From assembly GCA_025357755.1 (NCBI GenBank), contig JANXOP010000039.1:1-64000 (forward strand): 64,000 bases of DNA, in the 5' to 3' direction. The translations under genes were made by a program, and so were the position numbers. This DNA comes from Kofleriaceae bacterium. GTDB lineage: Bacteria > Myxococcota_A > Polyangia > Haliangiales > Haliangiaceae. The notes beneath the pieces were generated by a model. The model worked only from the letters and a program-made list of their open reading frames with translations, made no database searches and was not told the origin of the DNA. This document shows, piece after piece, positions 36,083-45,271 of the stretch; positions within the stretch are counted from its first letter, which is position 1; each line of letters starts with the position of its first letter.

Positions 36083-36304
36083 TTCGTTTGTCCCCTTCGT
36101 AGCCGCGTCAGCCTGGGTCTCGAGACATCTCAAGGCCCCCAAATAACTTTCTTCTCACGGCTGAGCACGCGTTCGCAACGATGCCATTAGGTCAAAGCCG
36201 CCGTGTGATCATGACGTCGGCCAATTCAGGCAGTTGGTAAGGTTTCGGCTACCCGAGCCGTACCTCGGCGGGACGTGAATCTCGCGTGGTAGCGTCCGCT
36301 CACG
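36083..36304. other. Divergent intergenic region upstream of ugd and the repeat lipoprotein
   Basis: A 222-bp region holding the promoters of both divergent genes. It contains the 10-bp palindrome GTCTCGAGAC (36117-36126) about 35 bp upstream of the lipoprotein start. I see no convincing gene or terminator. Confidence 0.5.
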
Positions 36305-37600
36305 ATGAAGATCGCAGTGATCGGAACTGGATACGTCGGGTTGGTTACGGGCGCAGGATTTTCCGATTTCGGAAACGATGTTATGTGCGTCGATATCGAC
36401 GAGAGCCGGATCACAAAGCTCCGGAACGGAGAAGTTCCTTTCTACGAGCCGGGCCTTCCCGAACTAGTACGAAGAAATGCTGCCATCGGCAGGCTTCGTT
36501 TCACCTCGAACACGGCTGAAGCCGTCGCAAACAGCGAGCTTGTTTTCATCGCGGTTGGAACGCCTTCTGGAGAAGACGGAAGCGCGGACCTCTCTTATGT
36601 CCTCGAAGCCGCCAAGCAAATCGGGCAATCACTCTCGGGTTTCACGGTAGTGATCACGAAGAGCACGGTTCCGGTCGGCACTGCGGATCGGGTGCGAGAA
36701 GTTCTCGCTGCCGTAGCGTCGAAGCCGTTCGCCGTCGCGTCGAACCCGGAATTCCTGAAAGAGGGGGATGCGGTAAACGACTTTCTCAAACCCGCGCGTG
36801 TCATCGTCGGAACAGACGACCCCCGAGCTGCCGAACGACTTCGCGAACTCTATCGCGGCGTGCTTCGTACGAGCGACCGGATTCAGGTCATGGACCTGCG
36901 TTCAGCCGAGCTGACCAAATACGCTGCCAACGCCATGTTGGCGACGCGGATCTCGTTCATGAACGAGCTCGCACGCCTTTGCGACGCTGTCGGAGGAGAT
37001 ATCGACGCCATCCGAAAAGGGATCGGCGCCGATCCACGGATCGGTCCGAAGTTCTTGTTTGCAGGTGCTGGATTTGGAGGCTCGTGTTTTGGAAAGGACA
37101 TCCGCGCGCTTCTACACACCGCCGACCAATACGACGTTCAGCTGGGGGTCGTGGGAGCAGTCGAGGCGGCGAATGAGCGCCAAAAGCGCCTGCTCGGCGA
37201 TTTGCTGCTGCGCCACTTCGGGTCACTGCGCGGTAAACGTATTGCGCTGTGGGGCTTGGCGTTCAAGCCCGAGACCGATGACATTCGTGAGTCACCAGCC
37301 CTGGCGTTGATCGAGCAGCTTCACGACGCCGGAGCCGAGGTTGTTGGCTACGACCCAGTTGCCATGCCGAACGTCGCCGCAACTGGTGGTCCGGCCACGC
37401 TTGTCGCAAATGCGTATGAAGCCGCGTTGGGCGCCGACGCGCTCGTGTTGGTCACCGAGTGGCACGAGCTTCGTGCGCCCGATTTTTCGAGGCTCAAAAC
37501 AGTGATGAGGCAGCCTGTTTTGGTCGACGGCCGAAATGTGTGGTCACCAACCGAAGCCCGCGCCAAGGGATTCACGTACTTTGGCATCGGACGGCCGTGA
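36305..37600 (+). CDS. ugd: UDP-glucose 6-dehydrogenase
   Basis: Oxidises UDP-glucose twice with NAD+ to UDP-glucuronate. The 431-residue protein has NAD-binding GTGYVGLVTGAGFSDFG at 7-23, FVAVGTPSG-type motif (FIAVGTPSGEDGSADL), STVPVGT, and the catalytic cysteine at 261 in FGGSCFGKD; the C-terminal ALWGLAFKPETDDIRESPA is also typical. The FGGSCF context marks it as a UDP-glucose rather than UDP-GlcNAc dehydrogenase. The epimerase at 45.3 kb may use its product. Its ribosome site is weak. Confidence 0.93.
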   Translation: MKIAVIGTGYVGLVTGAGFSDFGNDVMCVDIDESRITKLRNGEVPFYEPGLPELVRRNAAIGRLRFTSNTAEAVANSELVFIAVGTPSGEDGSADLSYVLEAAKQIGQSLSGFTVVITKSTVPVGTADRVREVLAAVASKPFAVASNPEFLKEGDAVNDFLKPARVIVGTDDPRAAERLRELYRGVLRTSDRIQVMDLRSAELTKYAANAMLATRISFMNELARLCDAVGGDIDAIRKGIGADPRIGPKFLFAGAGFGGSCFGKDIRALLHTADQYDVQLGVVGAVEAANERQKRLLGDLLLRHFGSLRGKRIALWGLAFKPETDDIRESPALALIEQLHDAGAEVVGYDPVAMPNVAATGGPATLVANAYEAALGADALVLVTEWHELRAPDFSRLKTVMRQPVLVDGRNVWSPTEARAKGFTYFGIGRP

Positions 37601-37642
37601 TAGTAGTTCGAGCGCACACTTGAACACGGAGCCGGTCTGCGG

Positions 37643-37652
37643 CTACTAACGC
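37643..37652 (+). repeat. Short shared motif, copy 1
   Basis: CTACTAACGC, followed four to five bases later by TCAT. The same ten bases occur at 46257-46266, directly before the glycosyltransferase start, also followed by TCAT. May be chance. Confidence 0.25.
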
Positions 37653-37664
37653 GGGTCATCCTTG

Positions 37665-37694
37665 TTGACGCGTTGTTCTAGGGATGAGTAGTAT
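37665..37694 (+). promoter_or_regulatory. Sigma-70-like promoter upstream of the beta-barrel gene
   Basis: TTGACG (37665-37670) and TAGTAT (37689-37694) with 18 bp between, 27 bp ahead of ATG 37722. This is the clearest sigma-70-type pair I found in the window. It would drive the outer-membrane barrel, the acetyltransferase and perhaps wzc. Confidence 0.5.
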
Positions 37695-37721
37695 CCTTCC
37701 GGTCGCATCGTAGGACTTGAA

Positions 37722-39029
37722 ATGACTCGTGTATTGGCAGTTGCCGCGGTGTTGATGGGGCTCGAAGCCGGAGTCTCGGCTCAGGCTTCGCCTGCCGATG
37801 TTTCGATCACGTCGTTCAACCCTGAGGATGCGACGGCGCCTATCTCTGGCGTTGAAGGACCTGGGATCAAGATCGGTGAAGGCACGGTCCTACATCCGGT
37901 GCTTGGGTTGGAAACTGGATACCTCTCAAACGTTTTCTACACGGACGGCGCACCCACCGGTGCCGGCATGCTCCGCCTGCTCGCACAGGTCGGAACAGCG
38001 TCACTTTCGCCAGAGCGTCTCGTCTCGCCAGGTGGCGATGAAGGTGAGAATCAGGGCAGCCTCCAGTACCGAGCGTCGGTGCGCGCGTCGTACGACTTCC
38101 TTCTGTCGGGCAACGACACCGTAACGTCGACTGGTGGTCTTGGCCTTGGTGCCTTGTTCAAAGGCATCGTGAACCCGCAGGGACGGTGGTCGTTCGGATT
38201 CGACGAAGATTTTAGTCGGCTCATCCGCGCCGCCAACTTCGAGTCGGATACCAACACGAACCGCGACGTCAACGTCCTACGTTTAACTCTGCAGTACCAC
38301 CCCGATGACAGCACGCTCGGCGCGTACCTCTACTACTCGAACATGATCGACGTGTTCGAGCGGAATACGCAGTCTTTCGCCGACCGGCTAGAGAACACCC
38401 TCGGGTTTCATCCGACGTGGAAGGTTCTTCCGCAAACGACCATCTACGGAGATTTTTCGATCGGCCTGAATTCGGGAATTGGCAGCGACTCGCAAAAGGT
38501 GAACTCGTACCCTCTTCGTACCGAAGTCGGCATCGCCACGTTGCTGAGCATAGCGACCACGCTGAACCTGCACGCCGGTTACACGAACGGCTTCTACTCG
38601 TCGGGCCCAAACTACTCGTCGCCTGTAGTTGGTGCAGCACTCGGGTACCGGTACTCGCCGTTGGGCCGTGTGCTGTTGACGTATGACTACCTCCACGAAG
38701 ACTCGATCAACGCCAACTTCTATCGCGACCATGTTGTTCGATTGTGGTGGCAACAAGTCGTCGCTCCGCTATCGATCATGGTTCAGCCCGAAGTGCACTT
38801 CCGCGAATACGATGGCATCACTGCTGTTCAAGGGCCAGCGACGCGTGACGACACGATCTTCTCGATCATCGCCGGTGTTCACTACAACTTCCGCAACTCC
38901 TTCGCCGCCACGCTCGACTATCGCTTCACCGACGTAAACACGAACTACATGTACACGATCGGTGGCACCACCGATAATCCAGGCTACGTTCGCCACGAAG
39001 TGCTGTTGGGCGTTCGCTGGGCGCTGTGA
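37722..39029 (+). CDS. Outer-membrane beta-barrel, probable polysaccharide-export component
   Basis: A 435-residue protein with a cleavable signal (MTRVLAVAAVLMGLEAGVSAQA). The rest is alternating amphipathic strands: YRASVRASYDFLLSG, RWSFGFDEDF, LRLTLQYHPD, AYLYYSNMID, GYRYSPLGRVLLTYDY, with a final GVRWAL. About 18 strands would fit. In Myxococcus integral barrels of this size accompany short Wza-type proteins that lack their own outer-membrane channel. This position, just before wzc, supports the same role. No Wza-type gene is in the window. Shares a 4-bp overlap (GTGA) with the next gene. Confidence 0.68.
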   Translation: MTRVLAVAAVLMGLEAGVSAQASPADVSITSFNPEDATAPISGVEGPGIKIGEGTVLHPVLGLETGYLSNVFYTDGAPTGAGMLRLLAQVGTASLSPERLVSPGGDEGENQGSLQYRASVRASYDFLLSGNDTVTSTGGLGLGALFKGIVNPQGRWSFGFDEDFSRLIRAANFESDTNTNRDVNVLRLTLQYHPDDSTLGAYLYYSNMIDVFERNTQSFADRLENTLGFHPTWKVLPQTTIYGDFSIGLNSGIGSDSQKVNSYPLRTEVGIATLLSIATTLNLHAGYTNGFYSSGPNYSSPVVGAALGYRYSPLGRVLLTYDYLHEDSINANFYRDHVVRLWWQQVVAPLSIMVQPEVHFREYDGITAVQGPATRDDTIFSIIAGVHYNFRNSFAATLDYRFTDVNTNYMYTIGGTTDNPGYVRHEVLLGVRWAL

Positions 39030-39598
39030 ACTTTCTCGGTCGGGCTCGGAAGGCGGCTGCTCAACTTGGCCACCTTGCCCATGAGACGAGGCGACTCAAC
39101 GGCAACAAGTGGTGGCGGTGGGGCAACGTCTGGTTTAGCGATGGTTTCTGGGCCATCGCGTCGTATCGGATGAGTCGTTCGGCGTACCTCGCCTTTGGAC
39201 CCGCTTGGTCTGCGACACGGGTCGCGCTCAGCCCGGCCTTCTATGCGCTCCGTCCGTGGTTTGGCGGCTGCGAAATCAGCTACCGCGCCGACATTGGCCG
39301 TGGGTTGCGAATCCTCCATCCTGGTCTCGGCGTCGTCATCTCCGGCAAAGCTATCGTTGGAGAAAACCTAATCTTGGTCGGCGGCAACTGCATTGGCGGT
39401 CGTCGGAGCTTGGGTGATGGCGACTTGGTCTTGGGCGACAATGTCACCTTGGGCGCAAACGCCTGCGTGCTTGGCCCAGTGCGCGTCGGCAACAATGTTC
39501 GCGTGGGCGCGAATGCTGTCGTCTTTCGGGACACCAAAGACGACACCACGTATGCCGCGCCGATCGCACAAGTACTCGGAACTACTGTGTCGTCGTGA
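39026..39598 (+). CDS. CysE-like hexapeptide-repeat acetyltransferase
   Basis: A 190-residue left-handed beta-helix protein of the serine/colanic-acid O-acetyltransferase type: a helical start with a hydrophobic segment, ISYRADIGRGLRILHPG, then GKAIVGENL, LGDNVTLGANACVLG and VRVGNNVRVGANAVVFRD turns. In polysaccharide loci this class O-acetylates sugars or glycerol-like substituents. GTG 39026 overlaps the barrel gene stop. Substrate unknown. Confidence 0.82.
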   Translation: MNFLGRARKAAAQLGHLAHETRRLNGNKWWRWGNVWFSDGFWAIASYRMSRSAYLAFGPAWSATRVALSPAFYALRPWFGGCEISYRADIGRGLRILHPGLGVVISGKAIVGENLILVGGNCIGGRRSLGDGDLVLGDNVTLGANACVLGPVRVGNNVRVGANAVVFRDTKDDTTYAAPIAQVLGTTVSS

Positions 39599-39604
39599 GC
39601 CGCG

Positions 39605-39635
39605 AGAATCTCAGGTCGCTTGATCACCTGATTCT
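39605..39635 (+). repeat. Imperfect stem-loop after the acetyltransferase gene
   Basis: AGAATC/TCAGGT (39605-39616) pairs with ACCTGATTCT (39626-39635), leaving a 2-base bulge. No T-run follows. It may mark the end of the previous transcript, weakly. Confidence 0.3.
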
Positions 39636-39662
39636 TCCGGGCTAGAAGGAACCCGGCTTGAT

Positions 39663-39687
39663 TTGAGGTTCACACCGTGAACCTCAA
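39663..39687 (+). promoter_or_regulatory. 11-bp inverted repeat upstream of wzc
   Basis: TTGAGGTTCAC (39663-39673) and GTGAACCTCAA (39677-39687) are perfect complements with a 3-bp spacer, ending 34 bp before the wzc-type start. The size and spacing fit a dimeric regulator site, or an RNA hairpin in the leader. No T-run follows. Confidence 0.5.
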
Positions 39688-39721
39688 GGGCGGCCATGGC
39701 GACTAACCCGCGAGCGATCCT

Positions 39722-41890
39722 ATGGATGTTGGAAAAATCGAGAACGCTGATTCGGACGAGGCAGTTCTCAGTTTCGACTTCCGACGTTATATCGACGTTC
39801 TCAGGAAGTACGCGTTGGCGATTCTTGCTCTGGTTGGAGTTGCTGTAACGGCTTCCGTCATTTACACGAACCGCCAGCCGAGCATCTACCAGGCGGTCGC
39901 CTCGGTTCAGATCGAGCCGCGTTTGCCTGACCTTCTCGGCCAAGGCGAAGAGATGATGAATCAGATCGGCCTAGGAAACACGGCCGAGTACTACAAGCAG
40001 CAACGGCAGGTTCTGTCGAGCTACCGGCTGATCCACCAGACGGTCTCGCAGCATCAGCTGTACCTCAGCCTGTTGAGCGATGCTGAACGTAAGGACCGAA
40101 AGGTCGACGAGATGGTTGACGCCGCGACGGTTCGACTCCGCGGTACGTTGAGCGTGAAGTATCCGGATCAGGACCGGATCATGTACGTCGTCGTAAGGAG
40201 CGCGAACGCAAAGCTAGCGGCGGACATCGCCAACAAACATGTCTCGACCTACGTCGACTATGCCAAGGGCCTGCTTTCGACCGACACGAAGCAAGCTTCG
40301 AACGCGCTCTCGACGGAGTTTGACGATGCCGAAGCGAAGCTGCGGGAGGCAGAGTCGGCTCTCTACCAATTTCAGAAGGATAATGACCTGCTCGCCGTCA
40401 CCATCGAAGAGCGGCAGAGCATGGTCTCGTCGGGAATCACTGCGTACACCCTGAAGCTCAATGAAGCACATGCTCATCGTCTCGAGCTGTCGGCTCGGCT
40501 GGATCGCATGCGCAAGGCCTCTGGCGACGACGTGCTCCAATCGCCCATTCTGCTGATCGGTGACAATACGTCGTTTGATTCGTTGCGCGCTCAGTATTAC
40601 GCAGAACGCAACAAGTTCATCGAGATCGAGAAGGAAGTCGGTCCCAAAAACACGCAGTACCAAATGCAAAAGGCGAAGATCGACGACCTTTACTCGGCAC
40701 TACAGTCGGAAGCCAAACGCATGCTCAGCGGCCTCGAAGACCAGGTCGCAGCCGTCATTGCGACAGAAGCGGCGCTCAAGAACGAAGTCGATAACGCAAC
40801 GAAGGCGGCGTTGGAGCTCGGCCCAAAGATCGTCTCTTACAACGAGCTGCTGCGCCGTAAGAAGAGCGTCGAGGATCGATACAACATCCTCAGGGGAAGG
40901 TTGTCCACGAGCGAGCTGACCGACCGGATGAGCAAGAATATTGACACGACGAATGTCCGTCCGCTTGATGCGGCCCTCGTCCCGACCGAACGTGTGTCGC
41001 CTAGTCTCCGAAACAACGTTCTCATCGCCACCGTGTTGGCGCTGATGCTCGGATTCGGCTTGGTGTTCCTGATTGTGTTCCTCGATCGTTCGATCAAGAC
41101 GACGGCGGATGCACAAGAAGCTACCGGTGCCCCGATTCTCGGCATCATTCCGATGCTCGAACAATCGGATCTACCTGCTGGTGACGAACGCGCGCGTGAC
41201 CTCTACGTTCACCAAAATCCGACATCGCGCATCGCTGAGTGCTGTCGATCGCTTCGCACCAATATCGTGTTCTCTGCTGCCGACCGTCAGCTCAAGACCA
41301 TCGTCGTTTCGAGCGCCAACCCGCGAGAGGGCAAGACCACCAGCGTGATCTATCTCGGCACAACCATGGCCCAGAGTGGCCAGCGTGTTCTGCTCATCGA
41401 CACCGATATGCGTCGCCCTCGCCTTCACACGTCGCTAGGGGTTCCTCGGCAAAAAGGGCTGACGAACTTGATCGTGGGCGATCACGACTACGACGATGTG
41501 ATCAAGACCACGGACATTCCGAATCTGTTTGTCCTTCCATGTGGTCCCCTCCCGCCTAACCCGGCGGAGCTTCTCATGAGCAACCGATTCGTCGCGGTGC
41601 TCAAGGAGCTCGAGAAGCGCTTTGACCGGATCATCCTCGATTCGCCGCCCCTCCAGGTCGTCACGGACGCCGTCGTGCTGTCCAAGCAAACGGACGGCGT
41701 CATTCTCGTAGTTCACGCAGATAAGACCCTGCGCGATGACATTCATCGTTCCGCGCGCCAGATCCGTGGCGTCGGCGGCACGATTTTCGGGGTAATCGTC
41801 AACGCGATCGTCCCCGACCAGCGTAGTGGTTACTACTACTCCTACTACGGTTACACGGAGAAGAGCCCCGAGGCGCCGCAATCGGCGTGA
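39722..41890 (+). CDS. wzc: Wzc-type polysaccharide co-polymerase with BY-kinase domain
   Basis: A 722-residue inner-membrane protein. One N-terminal membrane segment (about 31-49), a Wzz-type periplasmic domain with long coiled coil (about 200-400), a second membrane segment (about 433-455), and a C-terminal tyrosine autokinase. Kinase motifs: Walker A PREGKTTS (Lys 538), Walker A' LLIDTDMRRP (Asp 560, 562) and Walker B RIILDSPP. The C-terminal tail has a Tyr cluster (GYYYSYYGYTEK) for autophosphorylation. It sets chain length and couples export. No Wzb phosphatase or Wza seen. The start ATG 39722 lacks a strong ribosome site. Confidence 0.92.
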   Translation: MDVGKIENADSDEAVLSFDFRRYIDVLRKYALAILALVGVAVTASVIYTNRQPSIYQAVASVQIEPRLPDLLGQGEEMMNQIGLGNTAEYYKQQRQVLSSYRLIHQTVSQHQLYLSLLSDAERKDRKVDEMVDAATVRLRGTLSVKYPDQDRIMYVVVRSANAKLAADIANKHVSTYVDYAKGLLSTDTKQASNALSTEFDDAEAKLREAESALYQFQKDNDLLAVTIEERQSMVSSGITAYTLKLNEAHAHRLELSARLDRMRKASGDDVLQSPILLIGDNTSFDSLRAQYYAERNKFIEIEKEVGPKNTQYQMQKAKIDDLYSALQSEAKRMLSGLEDQVAAVIATEAALKNEVDNATKAALELGPKIVSYNELLRRKKSVEDRYNILRGRLSTSELTDRMSKNIDTTNVRPLDAALVPTERVSPSLRNNVLIATVLALMLGFGLVFLIVFLDRSIKTTADAQEATGAPILGIIPMLEQSDLPAGDERARDLYVHQNPTSRIAECCRSLRTNIVFSAADRQLKTIVVSSANPREGKTTSVIYLGTTMAQSGQRVLLIDTDMRRPRLHTSLGVPRQKGLTNLIVGDHDYDDVIKTTDIPNLFVLPCGPLPPNPAELLMSNRFVAVLKELEKRFDRIILDSPPLQVVTDAVVLSKQTDGVILVVHADKTLRDDIHRSARQIRGVGGTIFGVIVNAIVPDQRSGYYYSYYGYTEKSPEAPQSA

Positions 41891-42020
41891 CCAGCGATCC
41901 GGTTTGCCGTTGTGTTCGTATGAGTAGGGCGGTTTTTAGGCCGATTCGTGCACACTCGACGGACGTTGCGTGGCCCGACGGCCCGTGCGACAAAGGGAGA
42001 GTTTTTGGGGACTCTTCAAG

Positions 42021-42054
42021 TGGCTTAACAGGCCGAATGGCTTAACAGGCCGAA
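42021..42054 (+). repeat. 17-bp perfect tandem duplication
   Basis: TGGCTTAACAGGCCGAA occurs twice in direct tandem (42021-42037 and 42038-42054), immediately before the GAAGGG ribosome site of the next lipoprotein. A simple slippage duplication would explain it, but the location in a leader is notable. Confidence 0.85.
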
Positions 42055-42063
42055 GGGATGACG

Positions 42064-43308
42064 ATGCTGAAACGAATTAGTTGTTTGGGTCTGGCTTTGG
42101 GTGGGCTCTTGTCTGTCGTTGGCTGCCTTGGCGGCGACGAGGTGGTGACAGGGACGGCGTCGCAGAATGCGACGGGTCCGGCAGCGTTGACGACGGACGC
42201 GTCGAGCTACAACACCACCGTTCCGATCGTTGTCTCGTGGTCGGGGATGCCGACGAACTCGACCGACTGGATCGACATCGCTCCGTCAGGTTCGCCCCTG
42301 ACAACCGTTACACGTTGGGTCTACACAGGTGGAACAGCGAGTGGAACGCACTCGTTCGAAGGTCCTGCGTCCGGAACGTACGTTATCCGCGGATTCGAAA
42401 ACGATTCATACACCCTTGATGGTGAGAGCGATCCATTCACCGTCGGGACAACTGGCGCAGCAGCCCTTTCCTTCGATACGACGTCGTACTTCATCGATCA
42501 GAACATCGTTGTGTCGTGGTCGGGCCTGCCTGGCAACGCCAAGGATTGGATCACGATCGCTCCGGTCGGATCGAGCGACGCAGTCACGACGACGTGGCAA
42601 TACACTGGCGGTGGTACCAGCGGCTCGATGACGTTTACCAACGGCATCTGGACCTCGGGCTACCCATCTGGCAGCTACACCGCTCGAGCATTCATCAACG
42701 ACACGTTTACAAAGGTTGGAGAGATCGCAACTGGCGTCCAGATGGGCGCGACGGTGACCACTGACACGAGCTCTTACGCACAGTATGGGACGATAACGGT
42801 TAACTGGACGAATCTCGACGGTGCCGCGAACGACTGGATCGCTCTTGCACCACAAGGTAGTGATCAGAGCAACGTTACGATCTGGAAGTACACTGGGGGA
42901 GGTAACAACGGCTCGGTGACCTTCAATCCGGGCTTGTCGTCCACTGGCAACTATGTGGCGCGAGCCTTCGAGAAGGACAACTACATTCTTGCAGGCACCA
43001 GCCCGACCTTTGCGGTCACGTCTGCAGGCGCTGGAGTGACTGTCACCACCGATGCGTCGACGTACGCGCTCGGCGCGCCGGTTACGGTCACGTGGGCCGG
43101 GATGCCGACCAACAACAACGATTGGATTGCGATTGCACCGGCGTCCTCGTCCGACACGACCGTCACCCGCTGGGTCTACACCCACGGGGTGTCAAACGGC
43201 AGCTTCACGTTCGAAGGCCCGCCCACTGCGACGACATACGTCGCGCGCGCATTCCTGAACGATACCTACGCGAAACTCGCGCAGAGCGCATCCTTCGTCG
43301 TTCAGTAG
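42064..43308 (+). CDS. Secreted lipoprotein of four Ig-like repeats
   Basis: A 414-residue protein with signal MLKRISCLGLALGGLLSVVGCLGG (lipobox VVGC). The mature part is four repeats of about 90 residues of the same family as in the five-repeat protein at 34.6 kb: each with a VxVSWSGMPTN or similar, DWIAIAP, TVTRWVYTGG and TYVARAFxND. Starts: ATG 42058 and ATG 42064 are both possible; GAAGGG at 42052-42057 gives proper spacing only for 42064. Convergent and overlapping by 7 bp with the propeller lipoprotein. Paralogue, probably of common origin. Confidence 0.72.
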   Translation: MLKRISCLGLALGGLLSVVGCLGGDEVVTGTASQNATGPAALTTDASSYNTTVPIVVSWSGMPTNSTDWIDIAPSGSPLTTVTRWVYTGGTASGTHSFEGPASGTYVIRGFENDSYTLDGESDPFTVGTTGAAALSFDTTSYFIDQNIVVSWSGLPGNAKDWITIAPVGSSDAVTTTWQYTGGGTSGSMTFTNGIWTSGYPSGSYTARAFINDTFTKVGEIATGVQMGATVTTDTSSYAQYGTITVNWTNLDGAANDWIALAPQGSDQSNVTIWKYTGGGNNGSVTFNPGLSSTGNYVARAFEKDNYILAGTSPTFAVTSAGAGVTVTTDASTYALGAPVTVTWAGMPTNNNDWIAIAPASSSDTTVTRWVYTHGVSNGSFTFEGPPTATTYVARAFLNDTYAKLAQSASFVVQ

Positions 43309-45245
43309 CTGATCCGTATCGATCTCAGCTCGCTACCAGCGCCCCAATAGATCCGATCGCCGACGCGTAGCAATACGTCGTCGGCGTTCGCATTTTCGGG
43401 AAGGCGTTTCTCGTACGTCGTCTGTAAGGTGATCGGATCCAGCTTGATCAGGGATCGCTCGGACATCATCCACAGGGAGTGATCCTGAGGATCGGATGTC
43501 ACAGGACCGTCCTTGGAGGCGACGTCTCGCCAGGCAAGTAAGCGCTTGTTCGCAAGGTCGTAGCGATAGACGGATATTCCGTTCGTCCCATGAACGACGC
43601 CAAGCGCAACGTCGCGAGCTTCGCTGTGAAAGAGCTCTCCTGTATTGCGAAGCCCCGGTCGTACCTCCAAGCGGTCGAGCTGGTGCAATTGGGGATCGAA
43701 CACGAACAGTGCGGCATCCTTCTCCGTCAGACCTCGACGCACCTCGCCGGATAGCACGAGGCGGTCGCCGTACAGCTCTAGTCCACGGGGATCGATGGCA
43801 TCGAGGCCGTCGTGCAGGCCCATGAACTCGCCAGTGGCAATATCGTAACTTCCAATCCCGGTTCCAAAACCGTCACGTTCTCGACGGCCAGCATAAAAGA
43901 CGTGGCGGTTGTCTGCGGAACGCAGAAAGTAAGCGTAGTGGGTGCCGGCAGCGCTGAACGCCCCGAGCAACTTCGGATTTGCGACGTCCCACGCGCGTGA
44001 GGCATCGAACATCCAAAGTGGCGCGTTTGGGTAGCCACTGAAGTAGACATGGTCACCGATCACGAGTCGCGGGCCGCCGCTAAGCTTGAATTCGCCTAGG
44101 GCTTCGAGCTTCGAGGTCGTTGGTGAGTAACGAAAGAAGCCGTGGTACTGCCTCACGCTGCCCAGCACCGACCCGTCCGGAAGTGCGGTGAGAGAGTCGA
44201 TTGCGATCGGGGACGTATGCTTGACCTGAAAGGTCGCATCCGACCACTGGCCACCCCGCAGACGCCACCGAACATGACCGAACCCTCGCGAGTCCGGCAC
44301 GGCATGGGCCAGATCGAGCTCCGGTGCATCGCGCAACGGACTCGATTTCGGAGCGAGCGATCGCTCTCGCGCGTGCCCCGACGCTGGTTGTTGCGGTCGC
44401 AACACTCCGTCGACGAGCGCTACGCGTTCGACCTGCTGGCTGCTGGTTCGAAGCGCAGCGATCAATGTAGCGACGACACCTTCGGCACGACTATCCAGTT
44501 GCATGAATCCGTTGCCGTCCCGGGTCGCAAGCACTGTCGACTTGCCGCTGTTCGTGTCGAGTGCGACGAGCTCCCATGGATCTTCGCCAACGGCAACGTA
44601 GATCCACGGTAGATCGACGGCTAGGTAATAGGCGTACGAGTAGCTCAGTCGATGTTCGCCGACCTTCCCGAGAACACGAACCCGAAGCGTACCTGGGTCG
44701 ATCGAAACGATTGTCGGGAGACCGTTGCTCTGCGTGCCTGCGTAGAGTTTGCCGTCCGGTCCGAACACCAACCGGAACAGCATCTTGTCGCCGCCCTTCG
44801 CATCCAAGATTGGCGGTAGCTGATGAACGTGCTCGTCAGCTGGGTCGTAATACGCGAGCCGATTATCTAGCTCGGCGAAGAATATGCGGCCGTTCGATGC
44901 TCGAAGTTGTTCGGCGATCTGATAGTTGCTGTTTGCGTAGGCGCCCACGGGTCCGTCATCGATCGTGAAGCGACCCGTTTCCAAATCGAGAACTACAAAC
45001 TCGACCGCGACGTCCGATTGATACTCGTACGTTTGGAGTATCAGGTTCCAACCACCTCTGCGATTCGGCGCTAGGGCCGTCGACCAGATTCGCGAGACGG
45101 AGACCGGCTGACCAAGCGTCTCGATGTCGCCTTGTTCGCGAACCTCTGGAGTTGCAGCGTGGTGGCTGCACGCGGCGAGGACCAGTACCACAACGGCAAC
45201 ACGCACGAGACGAGCGTACGATCCTCGACGCGATCCGCCAATCAA
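43302..45245 (-). CDS. Large propeller-like lipoprotein, unknown
   Basis: A secreted protein with a lipobox signal (RVAVVVLVLAACSHH). The mature part is a long succession of beta blades (DGKLYAGTQSNGLPTIVSI, GDHVYFSGYPNAPLWMF, DNRHVFYAGRRER, DPQDHSLWMMSERSLI), like seven- or eight-blade propellers that carry ligands or sugars. TTG 45245 gives 647 residues; GTG 45206 gives 634 and a more usual signal start, so the start is open. Divergent from the epimerase gene, 26 bp from the longer start. No catalytic motif. Confidence 0.68.
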   Translation of the reverse strand: MIGGSRRGSYARLVRVAVVVLVLAACSHHAATPEVREQGDIETLGQPVSVSRIWSTALAPNRRGGWNLILQTYEYQSDVAVEFVVLDLETGRFTIDDGPVGAYANSNYQIAEQLRASNGRIFFAELDNRLAYYDPADEHVHQLPPILDAKGGDKMLFRLVFGPDGKLYAGTQSNGLPTIVSIDPGTLRVRVLGKVGEHRLSYSYAYYLAVDLPWIYVAVGEDPWELVALDTNSGKSTVLATRDGNGFMQLDSRAEGVVATLIAALRTSSQQVERVALVDGVLRPQQPASGHARERSLAPKSSPLRDAPELDLAHAVPDSRGFGHVRWRLRGGQWSDATFQVKHTSPIAIDSLTALPDGSVLGSVRQYHGFFRYSPTTSKLEALGEFKLSGGPRLVIGDHVYFSGYPNAPLWMFDASRAWDVANPKLLGAFSAAGTHYAYFLRSADNRHVFYAGRRERDGFGTGIGSYDIATGEFMGLHDGLDAIDPRGLELYGDRLVLSGEVRRGLTEKDAALFVFDPQLHQLDRLEVRPGLRNTGELFHSEARDVALGVVHGTNGISVYRYDLANKRLLAWRDVASKDGPVTSDPQDHSLWMMSERSLIKLDPITLQTTYEKRLPENANADDVLLRVGDRIYWGAGSELRSIRISY

Positions 45246-45271
45246 AGGATTGACGGAGCTACAGTAGGGGG

